Both the position numbers and the translations under genes were made by a program. From assembly GCA_029204045.2 (NCBI GenBank), contig JAQNDB010000542.1:1-64000 (forward strand): DNA of 64,000 bases, written 5' to 3'. Under the pieces are notes generated by a model. It was not told the origin of the DNA, searched no databases, and was given only the letters and a program-made list of their open reading frames with translations. The stretch is from Tillandsia leiboldiana. Lineage: Eukaryota; Streptophyta; Magnoliopsida; Poales; Bromeliaceae. Within the stretch, counting starts at the first letter, position 1, and each line of letters starts with the position of its first letter. This document shows, one piece after another, positions 44,134 through 56,796 of this stretch.

Positions 44134-45693
44134 TTGATTTGTGGATTCGCTTGTTACGTTTCCTTAATCGAACCAAAGAACGTCGATGAAGCTCTTCAGG
44201 ATGACTACTGGATTGAAGCAATGCAGGAAGAGCTCCATCAGTTTGAACGAAACAAAGTCTGGGAACTAACAAAGCCTCCGAAGCAACACAATGTGATTGG
44301 TACTAAATGGATTTTCAAGAACAAGAAAAATGAGGATGGTACCATCATCAGGAACAAAGCATGTTTAGTTGCTCAAGGCTACTCTCAAATAGAAGGTATA
44401 GACTTTGATGAAACTTTCGCCCCTGTAGTTAGACTCGAGTCCATTCATATCCTATTTGCAATTGCTTGTCATTTTAAAATAAAACTTTTTCAAATGGACG
44501 TTAAGAGCGTGTTTTTAAATGGGTTTTTAAATGAGGAAGTTTATGTGGCTCAACCGAAAGGTTTTGTAGACCTTAAACTACCTAACTATATTTTTCGTTT
44601 GAAAAAAGCTCTTTACGGTCTAAAACAAGCACCGCGAGCGTGGTACGAAAGGTTGACGAAGCACTTTTTGGAGAAGGGCTATACTCGAGGGGGAGCAGAT
44701 AGGACTCTCTTTGTGAAGCATTATCAAGATAACTTCATTGTAGCACAAATCTATGTCGATGACATCGTATTTGGTGCAACAAGAGATAATGATGCTTCTA
44801 GATTCGCTAAAACCATGGAAAGTGAATTTGAGATGTCCATGATGGGCGAATTGACATATTTTCTTGGATTGCAAGTGAAACAAAGTGACGATGGCATCCA
44901 TCTGTGTCAATCCAAGTATGCAATGGAGTTGGTCAAAAAGTTTGGTTTAGAAAATTCTAAAGATTTTCCGACTCCAATGGGAACTAGCAATAAGGGATTA
45001 GGAAGTGAATCTCTTAGTGAGAATGTAGACGAGAAACTTTATCGCTGCATGATTGGAAGTCTACTTTATCTTACGGCTAGTCGCCCGGACATATCCTTTA
45101 GTGTTGGGATCTGCGCGAGATATTAATCAGCACCAAAGGAGGTTCACCTGAAAGCGGATCATCCGGTACATCAAAGGGACAATAAATTTCGGAATTTGGT
45201 ATCCTATGGGAACAAGTCTAGATATTGTAGGATACTCAGATGCCGATTGGGCAGGATCAGTGGATGATCGGAAGAGTACGAGTGGTGCATGTTTTTATCT
45301 TGGCCATTGCCTTGTTGCGTGGCATAGTAAAAAGAAAAACTGCATTGCACTCTCGACTGCCGAAGCAGAATATATCTCAGCGGGTAGTTGTTCAACCCAA
45401 CTCATTTGGATGAAAAATGTGTTGAGCGACTTCCGAATTTCAGCAACTTCGGTAACGATTCTCTGTGACAATACCAGTGCTTATAAACATTTCCAAAAAC
45501 CCTGTGTTGCCACTCAAGAACAAAACACATTGAACTTAGATATCATTTCTTAGAGAGCTAGTTGAATCAAATATTCTTCAACTTTCCCACATTTCAACTG
45601 ACCATCAATTAGCTGATTCTTTAACAAAACCTTTGGATCAAAACACGTTTTATTCATTTGCATAAAGCAATTGGAATGCTTTCCTTGAAATAA
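44134..45693 (+). pseudogene. pol: Reverse transcriptase and RNase H of Sire-A (left assembly copy)
   Basis: RT is open from 44134 to TAA 45124-45126 (330 codons), with WIFKNKKNEDGTIIRNK, the QMDVKSVFLNGFL stretch and YVDD near 44754. The TAA replaces CAA of ARYQSAPK. An 8-base deletion just after it (near 45153) shifts the frame. RNase H (GYSDADWAGSVDDRKS) follows at 45206 and is broken by one-base insertions near 45481 and 45510 that the right copy lacks; those two are likely assembly errors. The TAA and the 8-base deletion occur in both copies and so are real. Confidence 0.88.
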
Positions 45694-47252
45694 CCTCTTT
45701 TTGAAACTTTTGCTTAGGTTAGGTTTTGTTTTTGTGTTTTTGTTCTTTATCTATGTTTGTACAATAGAACATTAATTGAGCATTAGTTATATTGACTTTA
45801 ACTGCATCCTTTCACATAATTTGAAATTTATTATGTTTTGGATATCATAATAATTCATTTGATGCAATGATCATTTATGCCAATTAAGTCATCTTTGTTG
45901 TTGATCAAAGTCAATTTTTCTCTCAATGATCTCTTGGTATAGTTTTATCTTATTTGACTATTTAGTCGAGTATGAAATCGAGATTAATTTTGGTTGAATG
46001 CTTTATATTTTAAATAATTGATAGCCAATTGAGGGGGAATCAAAGAAATGTAATATGCTCAAAGGATGTGGAAAGAGTTACATCCCATGAGGAGTGTGAA
46101 AACTACCACCACATGGAGGAAAGAGCTACCACCTCGGTCGTCCGAGTACTGTGTGCAGCTACCACATGTATACCAAGCATGGTTGTTCGAGTTGATTAAA
46201 TAAAATTCTTTTTGGAATACTTGACTCTGTCAAATTCCAAGGTTGGTATAAGGTCGGGATTTTATTGAAAGATACTTAAAGAGCCACTCCTTACAATAAA
46301 TTGACTAGATATATTATCTAACTTATCTGGGATTTCAAACATCTATTGATCTTGGTATTTCATTTTCTTTTACCAAATTGATGATTTGATAAAGGCATTA
46401 CTCATAAGATCATGTTAGATGTGATTGAAGTTGTTCAACATTAAGGGATTTAATTTTTATAAATTTTCGTTTCATTTGTTGGATGTTATTGATAGATTTG
46501 ACATAATCTATTTCTTTTATTATGAAACGATGATTTTTTATTTAAGTTGATACACAAAAGTGCTTACAATCTTTTTCTGGATTTTCTAGAATTTTTCGGA
46601 ATTTTTCTGAAGAAACAGTTTGAAGCCGATCCGGACTGGATTATCCGATCCGGATCCCGAACGCAGGAAATCCTGCGTTTAGCTGATCCGGACTGGATTC
46701 TTCTGGCAGTCCGGGACCGCGGCTAGGTTTTTATTTAGAACAAAAGGGATTTGATTTCTTTTACTACAATCTTTTGTTCAAGAGTCTCCAGAGCTTCTCT
46801 CTCTAGATCATCAAGCTTTTTGGAGTCTTTCCAACTCAGAATCCTTCGGTTCCAAGTGAGTTTACTTGATCAAAACTCGGTTTTCAACAGGTTTACTATA
46901 TTTCTCTCAAAACGCGATGAAAATCTCATATCTTTTTCGTGTTCTGGATGGTTTTTGATCAAACTTCTTTTGAAATAAGAACTCTGGGCAGATTAGTTTT
47001 GATTATATGCTAGGTATTCTCATAATAAACAGATTTTTGGCCTTCGATTTCTAAAAATTCGGTTTTTAGGGCATATTTTTGAGAATTTTTGAAAATCATG
47101 GAATTGATCTATTTTTAAAATTCTTTTTGCAAAACTAATTTGATCCCTAGTCTCTCTACATGATAATGATTGTTTAGGTACAATTTTTCAAATTTTTGAA
47201 AATTAACACTTTTTTCGTGTTCTTGAGGTGTTGCTCACAGGACTCGTAGCAA
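45694..47252 (+). other. Non-coding region before the envelope-like gene of Sire-A (left copy)
   Basis: No gene. It holds the CTACCACC block (46051-46185), the palindrome module (46627-46730) and the candidate intron (46856-47241). Each is better preserved in the right copy, described at 53741-54921. Confidence 0.75.
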
Positions 47253-48630
47253 TGGTGATCATGTGGGTTGTATTTCTTTTGACTGCCATGGTTCATACGA
47301 AAGATACTATCAAGTCTAAGAGGGCAAAGAAGGCGAAGAAAGCACGGGATGATTCTGAGACAGAATCTGACACCGAATCAATTGATTGGGATGAGCTTTT
47401 GGTAGAGCCAATTGTCCCAACTGCATCAAAGGGGAAAGGCCCAGCTGGAACCTCAAAGGCTCCGCCTACCGCAGCTGAAAAAGGGAAAGCCCCTATGGAT
47501 CCAAGTCCAACTGGAACAAATAGAAAGAGCATGGCAAGGAAAAGAGGAAGTACTCATGGTATTTCAATTGAGGAACCTCTGGCAAGTCAACCTCCTCCAC
47601 AAGACTTTATCAGTTCAGAAAGAATCAAGGACTTTGAAAACAGAGAATACATTGGTGAGAGGAATGTAAATCTCAAAGCTCTACGGGAGCGATCCGCACT
47701 TTTTGGGACTCTCATTGACAATGCAGGTCTTGCCCCAATCTGTCACTTCCCAGATCCCTTAGGATATTGCCTCCACTCTGTCAGAATGTTTTATCAGAAT
47801 GGGACAAAGTTAGTTGATCTTGAAAACGGACAAAGAGAATTTTACACTATGGTCAGAAACATTAAAATCAAGGTCACTCCTCAATTGATTGGAGAAGTGT
47901 TAGGAATGAAGGTACGGGCTGAAGGAACCCATTATCTGAAAAGTCAAATCTTCTCCTCCAACTCGTGGAGAGTGGTTGTTGATGGAATCTGTCTTCCAAA
48001 CACTCTGTCGTCGGGAAACTCAGTTTTTGTCCAAAAGAACTTCGACCAGGTATCCTTTTTTGAACTTTCTTGTTTGGCTACAACATTCTACCAAACATGC
48101 AAACAAAAAGTTCTTAGATGGGATAGGCGTTATTCCTCTATCTTGTTGTAATCCCAGGCAGCTATGGGATCAAACTTAACCATTCCCTATCTTATTTGGT
48201 CAAGGATGGCTCGGTATGTGGACCATGCCCATCCCAACAGAGAGACTTCCCTTCCCAATCATTATTATTGCGTATCTTGAAGAAATTCAAAGTCGATACT
48301 TCTTCATCGACTTATATGCATAGTTTGGGAACGATCACGAGACAACCGTCATAAAGTCTCTCTCCACTAAACAAGATGAGCCTCCATCACCTCCTGGCCG
48401 GAAGAAGAGCACAACCGGCAGCAACAACTTCAGTCCCACCAGAACCTGCAGCACAACGAGCACTCCTTCCACCTCAGATGATGATGCCTTCGGTGACTTC
48501 TATTTATAAAGAACAGCAACGTCTCTCCAACGAGCAAGAGCGAATGTCAAATGAATTCATTGAAATGAAAAGAAGAAATTCAGGGGGAGAGAGTAGAAAG
48601 AGAACTTTGAACATGAACATTGTGTGAACA
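47253..48630 (+). pseudogene. Envelope-like ORF of Sire-A (left copy, error-broken)
   Basis: Same gene as 54933-56287. It is open for about 300 codons, then broken by several one-base indels between about 48030 and 48500 that the right copy does not have. These sit within 1.5 kb of the contig end at 49432, which points to unpolished sequence. Confidence 0.85.
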
Positions 48631-49432
48631 TGAAACCTTGAAAGGTAAGTATAACTCAACTTTGGTTTTATATTGTGATTTGATGCATGCCTCAGCTAAC
48701 TATTCGACTAACTATTTGGGCATGTAATATAACTAACAAGTTGCTTATTGACTAATGACTAACCTTTCTGTGACATTTGGATTTTTATTGCTTAGAAGAT
48801 ATGTCAATTTTTGATTGTGAGTCTCTTACATACCTGAATTTGAAAATGTCATGATGAGTATAAACTCTATCTCTGTATTTGGTTTGATTGTTGAAAATTC
48901 TTGAGGTTACTAACGATCTTTTGTGTCAAGAATGATTTCTTTTGCAGAGATTACAGATGTCTAAGTCTAGAGCCTGTTTTAGGAGTTTAACTCATGTATT
49001 TATCTTTATTTGGATCTTCAATGTAAATTTTTGTTGTATGGTGATATCAACAAAACTATCTTTTTGAATTTTCTTGAGTGGATTTGTGTTTTGTCACGAA
49101 ACCGCCAAAGGGGGAGATTGTTACGGAATTTGAGTTGGCGTATTTCGTGAAATTGGTTAAGTCTTGAAGATTGAAGATGAAGAAAGTTGGATCATATACC
49201 TCAATCCAGAAGAAGAATTCGAAAGGATCAGGTACGTTAATTAATTAATTTTGATGATCCGAATTACTTCTATAGTGTAGAAACACTTGCATTAATTTCT
49301 TATTGCATACAAAATCAAAAAACTGGTACATCCTATGTTCACTAGTACGGATCGGGTTACAGTCCGGATCCAGAAATAGGTTAGTTCGTGCAGAATTTCA
49401 GTCGGACCCGCAACGTGGAATTTGCAAGAAAT
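48631..49432 (+). other. 3' end and partial 3' LTR of Sire-A (left copy)
   Basis: Splice-donor candidate at about 48651, acceptor TTTTGCAG near 48956, purine tract at about 49107-49118, and LTR from 49119 to the gap. It duplicates 56288-57116. Confidence 0.8.
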
Positions 49433-49532
49433 NNNNNNNNNNNNNNNNNNNNNNNNNNNNNNNNNNNNNNNNNNNNNNNNNNNNNNNNNNNNNNNNNNNN
49501 NNNNNNNNNNNNNNNNNNNNNNNNNNNNNNNN
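49433..49532. other. Assembly gap of exactly 100 N
   Basis: 100 N is a common placeholder for a gap of unknown size. The flanks overlap by about 7.6 kb, so the true gap is probably negative (contigs overlap). Confidence 0.98.
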
Positions 49533-51442
49533 TTGTATCCACAAAGTTATTGCATTCTAAGGTGCATTGCTCAAATCAAAACAAAACAGGGACTGCAGTA
49601 ATCCATTAACAACACCTGGAAATATTATTAATGTTACCTAACCATTGACCTCCAAATCCCTGCAAGAGAGGTACCATGGATTCCTTGTCGAGAGTAGATA
49701 CAATTTGAGCTAAAGAACTCCAATTTTCATGCTCGGATGAAGGAGAAAACCCAAAACACTTTGAGCTATCCACCAAGTTCCATCTGTACACGAATGCAGC
49801 AAGGTGCTCCAACGTCATGCATAAACCCTAATACAACTCAGATCTGGAAAATGGTACCTAACAATATGTAGATCTTTGAGTCCTGGAAATTGCCCCGCAA
49901 AAATCATCCAAAAAATTCCATCCTACTCTGCCCAGAAAGGCCAAACACTGAGGACTGTTCAGGGATTCCAGGACTGAAATGAAGGGTCCCAAAGATTGCC
50001 CTAAACTTGTAAAAAATGAGATCTGAGGGGAGAGTTGAATACAAATATTGTAGCTTTACCTCTCGGGAAACGTAGAACCCAAAAATGAGCTCAAAATTCC
50101 AAGAGTGAGTCCTGGGGAATTTTCGAACTAAATGCGATGGAGAGGGCTGTGACAGTAGCAATGTGATGTCCTCAAACCTTGGTGAAGAAGATGATCAAAT
50201 GGCCTCCACAATCTCAAAAATCTAATGTTGTAGAAGACTTGTTGATGAAGCTCTGGTAAAAATCCATTGAGAAGACCCTCAAACGATCTAAAATGGAGGA
50301 TGAAACTCCATTTAAATATCAAGAGGATGAAGCTGCTGAAAAAACCCACATGTTGCTACAGTAACGGGCGGCCCGGCATGTGCGCCGGGCAGCCAAGCGT
50401 CGCCCAATCGCGAATGCCCGCGCCAGCCGAACCCCGCCAGATCGCCGCCACGTGTCGCTTCCGACAGGCCAATCCGCGCGGCCAATCGGGAGGCGACACG
50501 TGGCCTCCTTATCCACCCGCAGCAGCGCCTGCCCGCGCTGCTGCCCGCGCCTGCTGCGTGGGTCGGGCCTGCTGCGCCGCGCCTCCAGCGCCTGCCCGTG
50601 GCGTACGGGTCCAATGGGAAGCCGCCACGTGGCCACCTCTCTCCGGTCCACCGGTCCACCATGCACCCGAAAAACACTGTAAACTTCAGGTTGCCCGTTT
50701 TCGCGCGTCCGGACTCAGAAAAATACATGTAAATAGTCGATTTCCAACGTTTTCGCGCGCTGAATCCAATACGAAGTTCGATTCTCCACGTGGCGTCTTC
50801 CCATTGGACCCGCTTACCCGCGCTGCTGCCCGCGCCTGCCGGCCTGCCCGCGCCTATTGCGTGGGCCGGGCCTGCTGCGCCGCGCCTCCAGCGCCTTGCC
50901 ACGTGGCGTACGGGTCCAATGGGAAGCCGCCACGTGGCACCCTCTCCGGGTCCACGGTCCACCACACCGAAAAATACTGTAAACTTCAGGTTGCCCGTTT
51001 CGCGCGTCCGGACTCAGAAAAATACATGTTAATAGTCGATTTCCAACGTTTTCCCGCGCGCTGAATCCAAATACGAAGTCCGATTCTCCAAATTCTCATC
51101 CGAAATTTTGCCGAAAACCCCCGGAAAGCCCACTTGATCCGATTTTCATGCCGGGGTCCGATTCTAAAGTCCGCTTTGCCAATTCCAACTCTAAAAATTC
51201 CCGAAGGCATCCGGAGAGGTGATCTTGGGTCCAAACTTCGTGCTGATCCAATATTAATATCCCTTGCGCGCGAAACCCATTCTAACATCCGACAGGATCA
51301 TCAGACTACTCTCGTTATCCATTTAACACACCGGGTCCATCACAATGTCCAATTGGTGCACAAATACCACCGACACGCCACATAGGCCTCCAGGAGCTGC
51401 AGATGCAACAGTAGTCTAATAGGGGAATTTCGGGTCTTCACA
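49533..51442 (-). repeat. Right part of LTR-D (second assembly copy)
   Basis: Corresponds to 41812-43750 with many small deletions, including damage to some G-boxes (near 50595) and to the TSD (CAAC for CAAGC at 51443). No gene. Confidence 0.9.
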
Positions 51443-53378
51443 CAACACTAAGGTATGTTTTCGTTGTGGTTTTTCAGGGCACATAAGGAGAAATTGCAAG
51501 ATGGGAGCCAAATGCTCAACTCAAGCACTTCTTGCAACGACTACCAAAAAGGTGATTCCTCAAAAATCAAATGCAAATTATCGAAGGAAAAGAGCCTTGG
51601 TAGTTCATCTCGCAAGACGACATCATCAAGGAGCAGCAATCAATCTAACAAGACGCTTTCACCAAGGAGAATAACTTCACGATCATTGCCAACACGGTTC
51701 AAAAAGGAATCATCTCATGTACCTCCGACTACTCCGTTACCTCAAACGTTATGAATCTTCAAGGATCATCCTGAATCAAACATAATTGGAGACCCACAAG
51801 AAGGAGTCAGAACTCGGAGACAGTTGATTTGTGGATTCGCTTGTTACGTTTCCTTAATCGAACCAAAGAACGTCGATGAAGCTCTTCAGGATGACTACTG
51901 GATTGAAGCAATGCAGGAAGAGCTCCATCAGTTTGAACGAAACAAAGTCTGGGAACTAACAAAGCCTCCGAAGCAACACAATGTGATTGGTACTAAATGG
52001 ATTTTCAAGAACAAGAAAATGAGGATGGTACCATCATCAGGAACAAAGCATGTTTAGTTGCTCAAGGCTACTCTCAAATAGAAGGTATAGACTTTGATGA
52101 AACTTTCGCCCCTGTAGTTAGACTCGAGTCCATTCATATCCTATTTGCAATTGCTTGTCATTTTAAAATAAAACTTTTTCAAATGGACGTTAAGAGCGTG
52201 TTTTTAAATGGGTTTTTAAATGAGGAAGTTTATGTGGCTCAACCGAAAGGTTTTGTAGACCTTAAACTACCTAACTATATTTTTCGTTTGAAAAAAGCTC
52301 TTTACGGTCTAAAACAAGCACCGCGAGCGTGGTACGAAAGGTTGACGAAGCACTTTTTGGAGAAGGGCTATACTCGAGGGGAGCAGATAGGACTCTCTTT
52401 GTGAAGCATTATCAAGATAACTTCATTGTAGCACAAATCTATGTCGATGACATCGTATTTGGTGCAACAAGAGATAATGATGCTTCTAGATTCGCTAAAA
52501 CCATGGAAAGTGAATTTGAGATGTCCATGATGGGCGAATTGACATATTTTCTTGGATTGCAAGTGAAACAAAGTGACGATGGCATCCATCTGTGTCAATC
52601 CAAGTATGCAATGGAGTTGGTCAAAAAGTTTGGTTTAGAAAATTCTAAAGATTTTCCGACTCCAATGGGAACTAGCAATAAGGGATTAGGAAGTGAATCT
52701 CTTAGTGAGAATGTAGACGAGAAACTTTATCGCTGCATGATTGGAAGTCTACTTTATCTTACGGCTAGTCGCCCGGACATATCCTTAGTGTTGGGATCTG
52801 CGCGAGATATTAATCAGCACCAAAGGAGGTTCACCTGAAAGCGGATCATCCGGTACATCAAAGGGACAATAAATTTCGGAATTTGGTATCCTATGGGAAC
52901 AAGTCTAGATATTGTAGGATACTCAGATGCCGATTGGGCAGGATCAGTGGATGATCGGAAGAGTACGAGTGGTGCATGTTTTTATCTTGGCCATTGCCTT
53001 GTTGCGTGGCATAGTAAAAAGAAAAACTGCATTGCACTCTCGACTGCCGAAGCAGAATATATCTCAGCGGGTAGTTGTTCAACCCAACTCATTTGGATGA
53101 AAAATGTGTTGAGCGACTTCCGAATTTCAGCAACTTCGGTAACGATTCTCTGTGACAATACCAGTGCTATAAACATTTCCAAAAACCCTGTGTTGCACTC
53201 AAGAACAAAACACATTGAACTTAGATATCATTTTCTTAGAGAGCTAGTTGAATCAAATATTCTTCAACTTTCCTACATTTCAACTGAGGATCAATTAGCT
53301 GATTTTTTAACAAAACCTTTGGATCAAAAACGTTTTATTCATTTGCATAAAGCAATTGGAATGCTTTCCTTGAAATAA
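51443..53378 (+). pseudogene. pol: gag tail, RT and RNase H of Sire-A (right copy)
   Basis: Same layout as 43751-45693: gag tail to 51754 (TGA 51752-51754), then RT. RT has two extra one-base losses near 52015 and 52380, absent from the left copy. It has the shared TAA after ARY and the shared 8-base deletion. RNase H is open from 52893 to the natural end at 53378 (FLTKPLDQKRFIHLHK). The two copies together show that Sire-A pol itself has only the shared lesions plus the protease-integrase deletion. Confidence 0.88.
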
Positions 53379-53740
53379 CCTCTTTTTGAAACTTTTGCTT
53401 AGGTTAGGTTTTGTTTTTGTGTTTTTGTTCTTTATCTATGTTTGTACAATAGAACATTAATTGAGCATTAGTTATATTGACTTTAACTGCATCCTTTCAC
53501 ATAATTTGAAATTTATTATGTTTTGGATATCATAATAATTCATTTGATGCAATGATCATTTATGCCAATTAAGTCATCTTTGTTGTTGATCAAAGTCAAT
53601 TTTTCTCTCAATGATCTCTTGGTATAGTTTTATCTTATTTGACTATTTAGTCGAGTATGAAATCGAGATTAATTTTTGGTTGAATGCTTTATATTTTAAA
53701 TAATTGATAGCCAATTGAGGGGGAATCAAAGAAATGTAAT

Positions 53741-53875
53741 ATGCTCAAAGGATGTGGAAAGAGTTACATCCCATGAGGAGTGTGAAAACTACCACCACAT
53801 GGAGGAAAGAGCTACCACCTCGGTCGTCCGAGTACTGTGTGCAGCTACCACATGTATACCAAGCATGGTTGTTCG
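53741..53875 (+). other. Conserved CTACCACC block (Sire-A, right copy)
   Basis: CTACCACCACATGG, AGCTACCACC and AGCTACCACATGT about 380 bp after the pol stop, preceded by a TTGAGGGGGAA purine tract near 53714. Homologous to 2260-2390 and 36404-36516. The remaining 53379-54300 is AT-rich and has no gene. Confidence 0.7.
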
Positions 53876-54304
53876 AGTTGATTAAATAAAATTCTTTTTG
53901 GAATACTTGACTCTGTCAAATTCCAAGGTTGGTATAAGGTCGGGATTTTATTGAAAGATACTTAAAGAGCCACTCCTTACAATAAATTGACTAGATATAT
54001 TATCTAACTTATCTGGGATTTCAAACATCTATTGATCTTGGTATTTCATTTTCTTTACCAAATTGATGATTTGATAAAGGCATTACTCATAAGATCATGT
54101 TAGATGTGATTGAAGTTGTTCAACATTAAGGGATTTAATTTTTATAAATTTTCGTTTCATTTGTTGGATGTTATTGATAGATTTGACATAATCTATTTCT
54201 TTTATTATGAAACGATGATTTTTATTTAAAGTTGATACACAAAAGTGCTTACAATCTTTTTCTGGATTTTCTAGAATTTTTCGGAATTTTTCTGAAGAAA
54301 AAGT

Positions 54305-54420
54305 TTGAAGCCGATCCGGACTGGATTATCCGATCCGGATCCCGAACGCAGGAAATCCTGCGTTTAGCTGATCCGGACTGGATTCTTCTGGCAGTCCGGA
54401 CCGCGGCTAGGTTTTTATTT
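54305..54420 (+). promoter_or_regulatory. Internal promoter-like module of Sire-A
   Basis: CCGG-centred palindromes start at 54313 and 54332 (19 apart) and at 54370 and 54393 (23 apart), the spacings of Sire-1. A perfect hairpin CGCAGGA-AA-TCCTGCG (54347-54362) lies between the pairs. A TATA-like TTTTTATTTAG follows at 54411-54421, weaker than the TATAAAG of Sire-1. The leader exon and intron donor (54539) are next. Confidence 0.58.
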
Positions 54421-54538
54421 AGAACAAAAGGGATTTGATTTCTTTTACTACAATCTTTTGTTCAAGAGTCTCCAGAGCTTCTCTCTCTAGATCATCAAGC
54501 TTTTTGGAGTCTTTCCAACTCAGATCCTTCGGTTCCAA

Positions 54539-54921
54539 GTGAGTTTACTTGATCAAAACTCGGTTTTTCACAGGTTTACTATATTTCTCTCAAAACGCGA
54601 TGAAAATCTCATATCTTTTTCGTTTCTGGATGGTTTTTGATCAAACTTCTTTTGAAATAAGAACTCTGGGCAGATTAGTTTTGATTATATGCTAGGTATT
54701 CTCATAATAAACAGATTTTTGGCCTTCGATTTCTAAAAATTCGGTTTTAGGGCATATTTTTGAGAATTTTTGAAAATCATGGAATTGATCTATTTTTAAA
54801 ATTCTTTTTGCAAAACTAATTTGATCCCTAGTCTCTCTACATGATAATGATTGTTTAGGTACAATTTTTCAAATTTTTGAAAATTAACACTTTTTTCGTG
54901 TTCTTGAGGTGTTGCTCACAG
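54539..54921 (+). other. Candidate leader intron of the envelope-like unit (Sire-A)
   Basis: CCAA|GTGAGT at 54539 and TGCTCACAG ending 54921 enclose 383 bp. The ATG at 54933 is 12 nt downstream. In the longer frame starting 54909 the first codons would be intronic, so 54933 is the preferred start. Confidence 0.62.
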
Positions 54922-54932
54922 GACTCGTAGCA

Positions 54933-56287
54933 ATGGTGATCATGTGGGTTGTATTTCTTTTGACTGCCATGGTTCATACGAAAGATACTATCAAGTCTAA
55001 GAGGGCAAAGAAGGCGAAGAAAGCACGGGATGATTCTGAGACAGAATCTGACACCGAATCAATTGATTGGGATGAGCTTTTGGTAGAGCCAATTGTCCCA
55101 ACTGCATCAAAGGGGAAAGGCCCAGCTGGAACCTCAAAGGCTCCGCCTACCGCAGCTGAAAAAGGGAAAGCCCCTATGGATCCAAGTCCAACTGGAACAA
55201 ATAGAAAGAGCATGGCAAGGAAAAGAGGAAGTACTCATGGTATTTCAATTGAGGAACCTCTGGCAAGTCAACCTCCTCCACAAGACTTTATCAGTTCAGA
55301 AAGAATCAAGGACTTTGAAAACAGAGAATACATTGGTGAGAGGAATGTAAATCTCAAAGCTCTACGGGAGCGATCCGCACTTTTTGGGACTCTCATTGAC
55401 AATGCAGGTCTTGCCCCAATCTGTCACTTCCCAGATCCCTTAGGATATTGCCTCCACTCTGTCAGAATGTTTTATCAGAATGGGACAAAGTTAGTTGATC
55501 TTGAAAACGGACAAAGAGAATTTTACACTATGGTCAGAAACATTAAAATCAAGGTCACTCCTCAATTGATTGGAGAAGTGTTAGGAATGAAGGTACGGGC
55601 TGAAGGAACCCATTATCTGAAAAGTCAAATCTTCTCCTCCAACTCGTGGAGAGTGGTTGTTGATGGAATCTGTCTTCCAAACACTCTGTCGTCGGGAAAC
55701 TCAGTTTTGTCAAAAGAACTTCGACCAGAGTATCCTTTTTTGAACTTTCTTGTTTGCTACAACATTCTACCAAACATGCAAACAAAAGTTCTTAGATGGG
55801 ATAGGATGTTATTCCTCTATCTTGTTGGTAATCCCACGGCAGCTATGGGATCAAACTTAACCATTCCCTATCTTATTTGGTCAAGGATGGCTCGGTATGT
55901 GGACCATGCCCATCCCACAGAGAGACTTCCCTTCCCAATCATTATTATGCGTATCTTGAAGAAATTCAAAGTCGATACTTCTTCATCGACTTATATGCAT
56001 AGTTTGGGAACGATCAACGAGACAACCGTCATAAAGTCTCTCTCCACTAAACAAGATGAGCCTCCATCACCTCCTGGCCGAAGAAGAGCACAACCGGCAG
56101 CAACAACTTCAGTCCCACCAGAACCTGCAGCACAACGAGCACTCCTTCCACCTCAGATGATGATGCCTCGGTGACTTCTATTTATAAAGAACAGCAACGT
56201 CTCTCCAACGAGCAAGAGCGAATGTCAAATGAATTCATTGAAATGAAAGAAGAAATTCAGGGGGAGAGAGTAGAAAGAGAACTTTGA
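54933..56287 (+). pseudogene. Envelope-like ORF of Sire-A (one frameshift near the end)
   Basis: Begins MVIMWVVFLLTAMVHTKD, close to Sire-2. It is open for 413 codons to TGA 56172-56174, then the expected coiled coil (SIYKEQQRLSNEQERMS) continues in another frame to TGA 56285-56287. One indel near 56110-56150 explains this. Order: hydrophobic start, Lys-rich, acidic, central domain (FISSERIKDFENREY to the RMARYVDHAHP region), Pro-rich linker, coiled coil. The extra purine tract CAGGGGGAGAGAG overlaps the last codons. Function unknown. Confidence 0.85.
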
Positions 56288-56796
56288 ACATGAACATTGT
56301 GTGAACATGAAACCTTGAAAGGTAAGTATAACTCAACTTTGGTTTTATATTGTGATTTGATGCATGCCTCAGCTAACTATTCGACTAACTATTTGGGCAT
56401 GTAATATAACTAACAAGTTGCTTATTGACTAATGACTAACCTTTCTGTGACATTTGGATTTTTATTGCTTAGAAGATATGTCAATTTTTGATTGTGAGTC
56501 TCTTACATACCTGAATTTGAAAATGTCATGATGAGTATAAACTCTATCTCTGTATTTGGTTTTGATTGTTGAAAATTCTTGAGGTTACTAACGATCTTTT
56601 GTGTCAAGAATGATTTCTTTTGCAGAGATTACAGATGTCTAAGTCTAGAGCCTGTTTTAGGAGTTTAACTCATGTATTTATCTTTATTTGGATCTTCAAT
56701 GTAAATTTTTGTTGTATGGTGATATCAACAAAAATATCTTTTTGAATTTTCTTGAGTGGATTTGTGTTTTGTCACGAAACCGCCAAAGGGGGAGAT
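56288..56796 (+). other. Sire-A 3' non-coding region: second intron candidate and polypurine tract
   Basis: Donor AAAG|GTAAGTA at 56332 and acceptor TTTCTTTTGCAG ending 56625 give a 294-bp candidate intron after the ORF. AAAGGGGGAGAT (about 56784-56796) is the plus-strand primer tract. Confidence 0.6.

Noticed and set aside
54909..54932. Upstream start for the Sire-A envelope-like ORF
   Set aside because: The first codons lie before the acceptor AG at 54921 and are not conserved in Sire-2.
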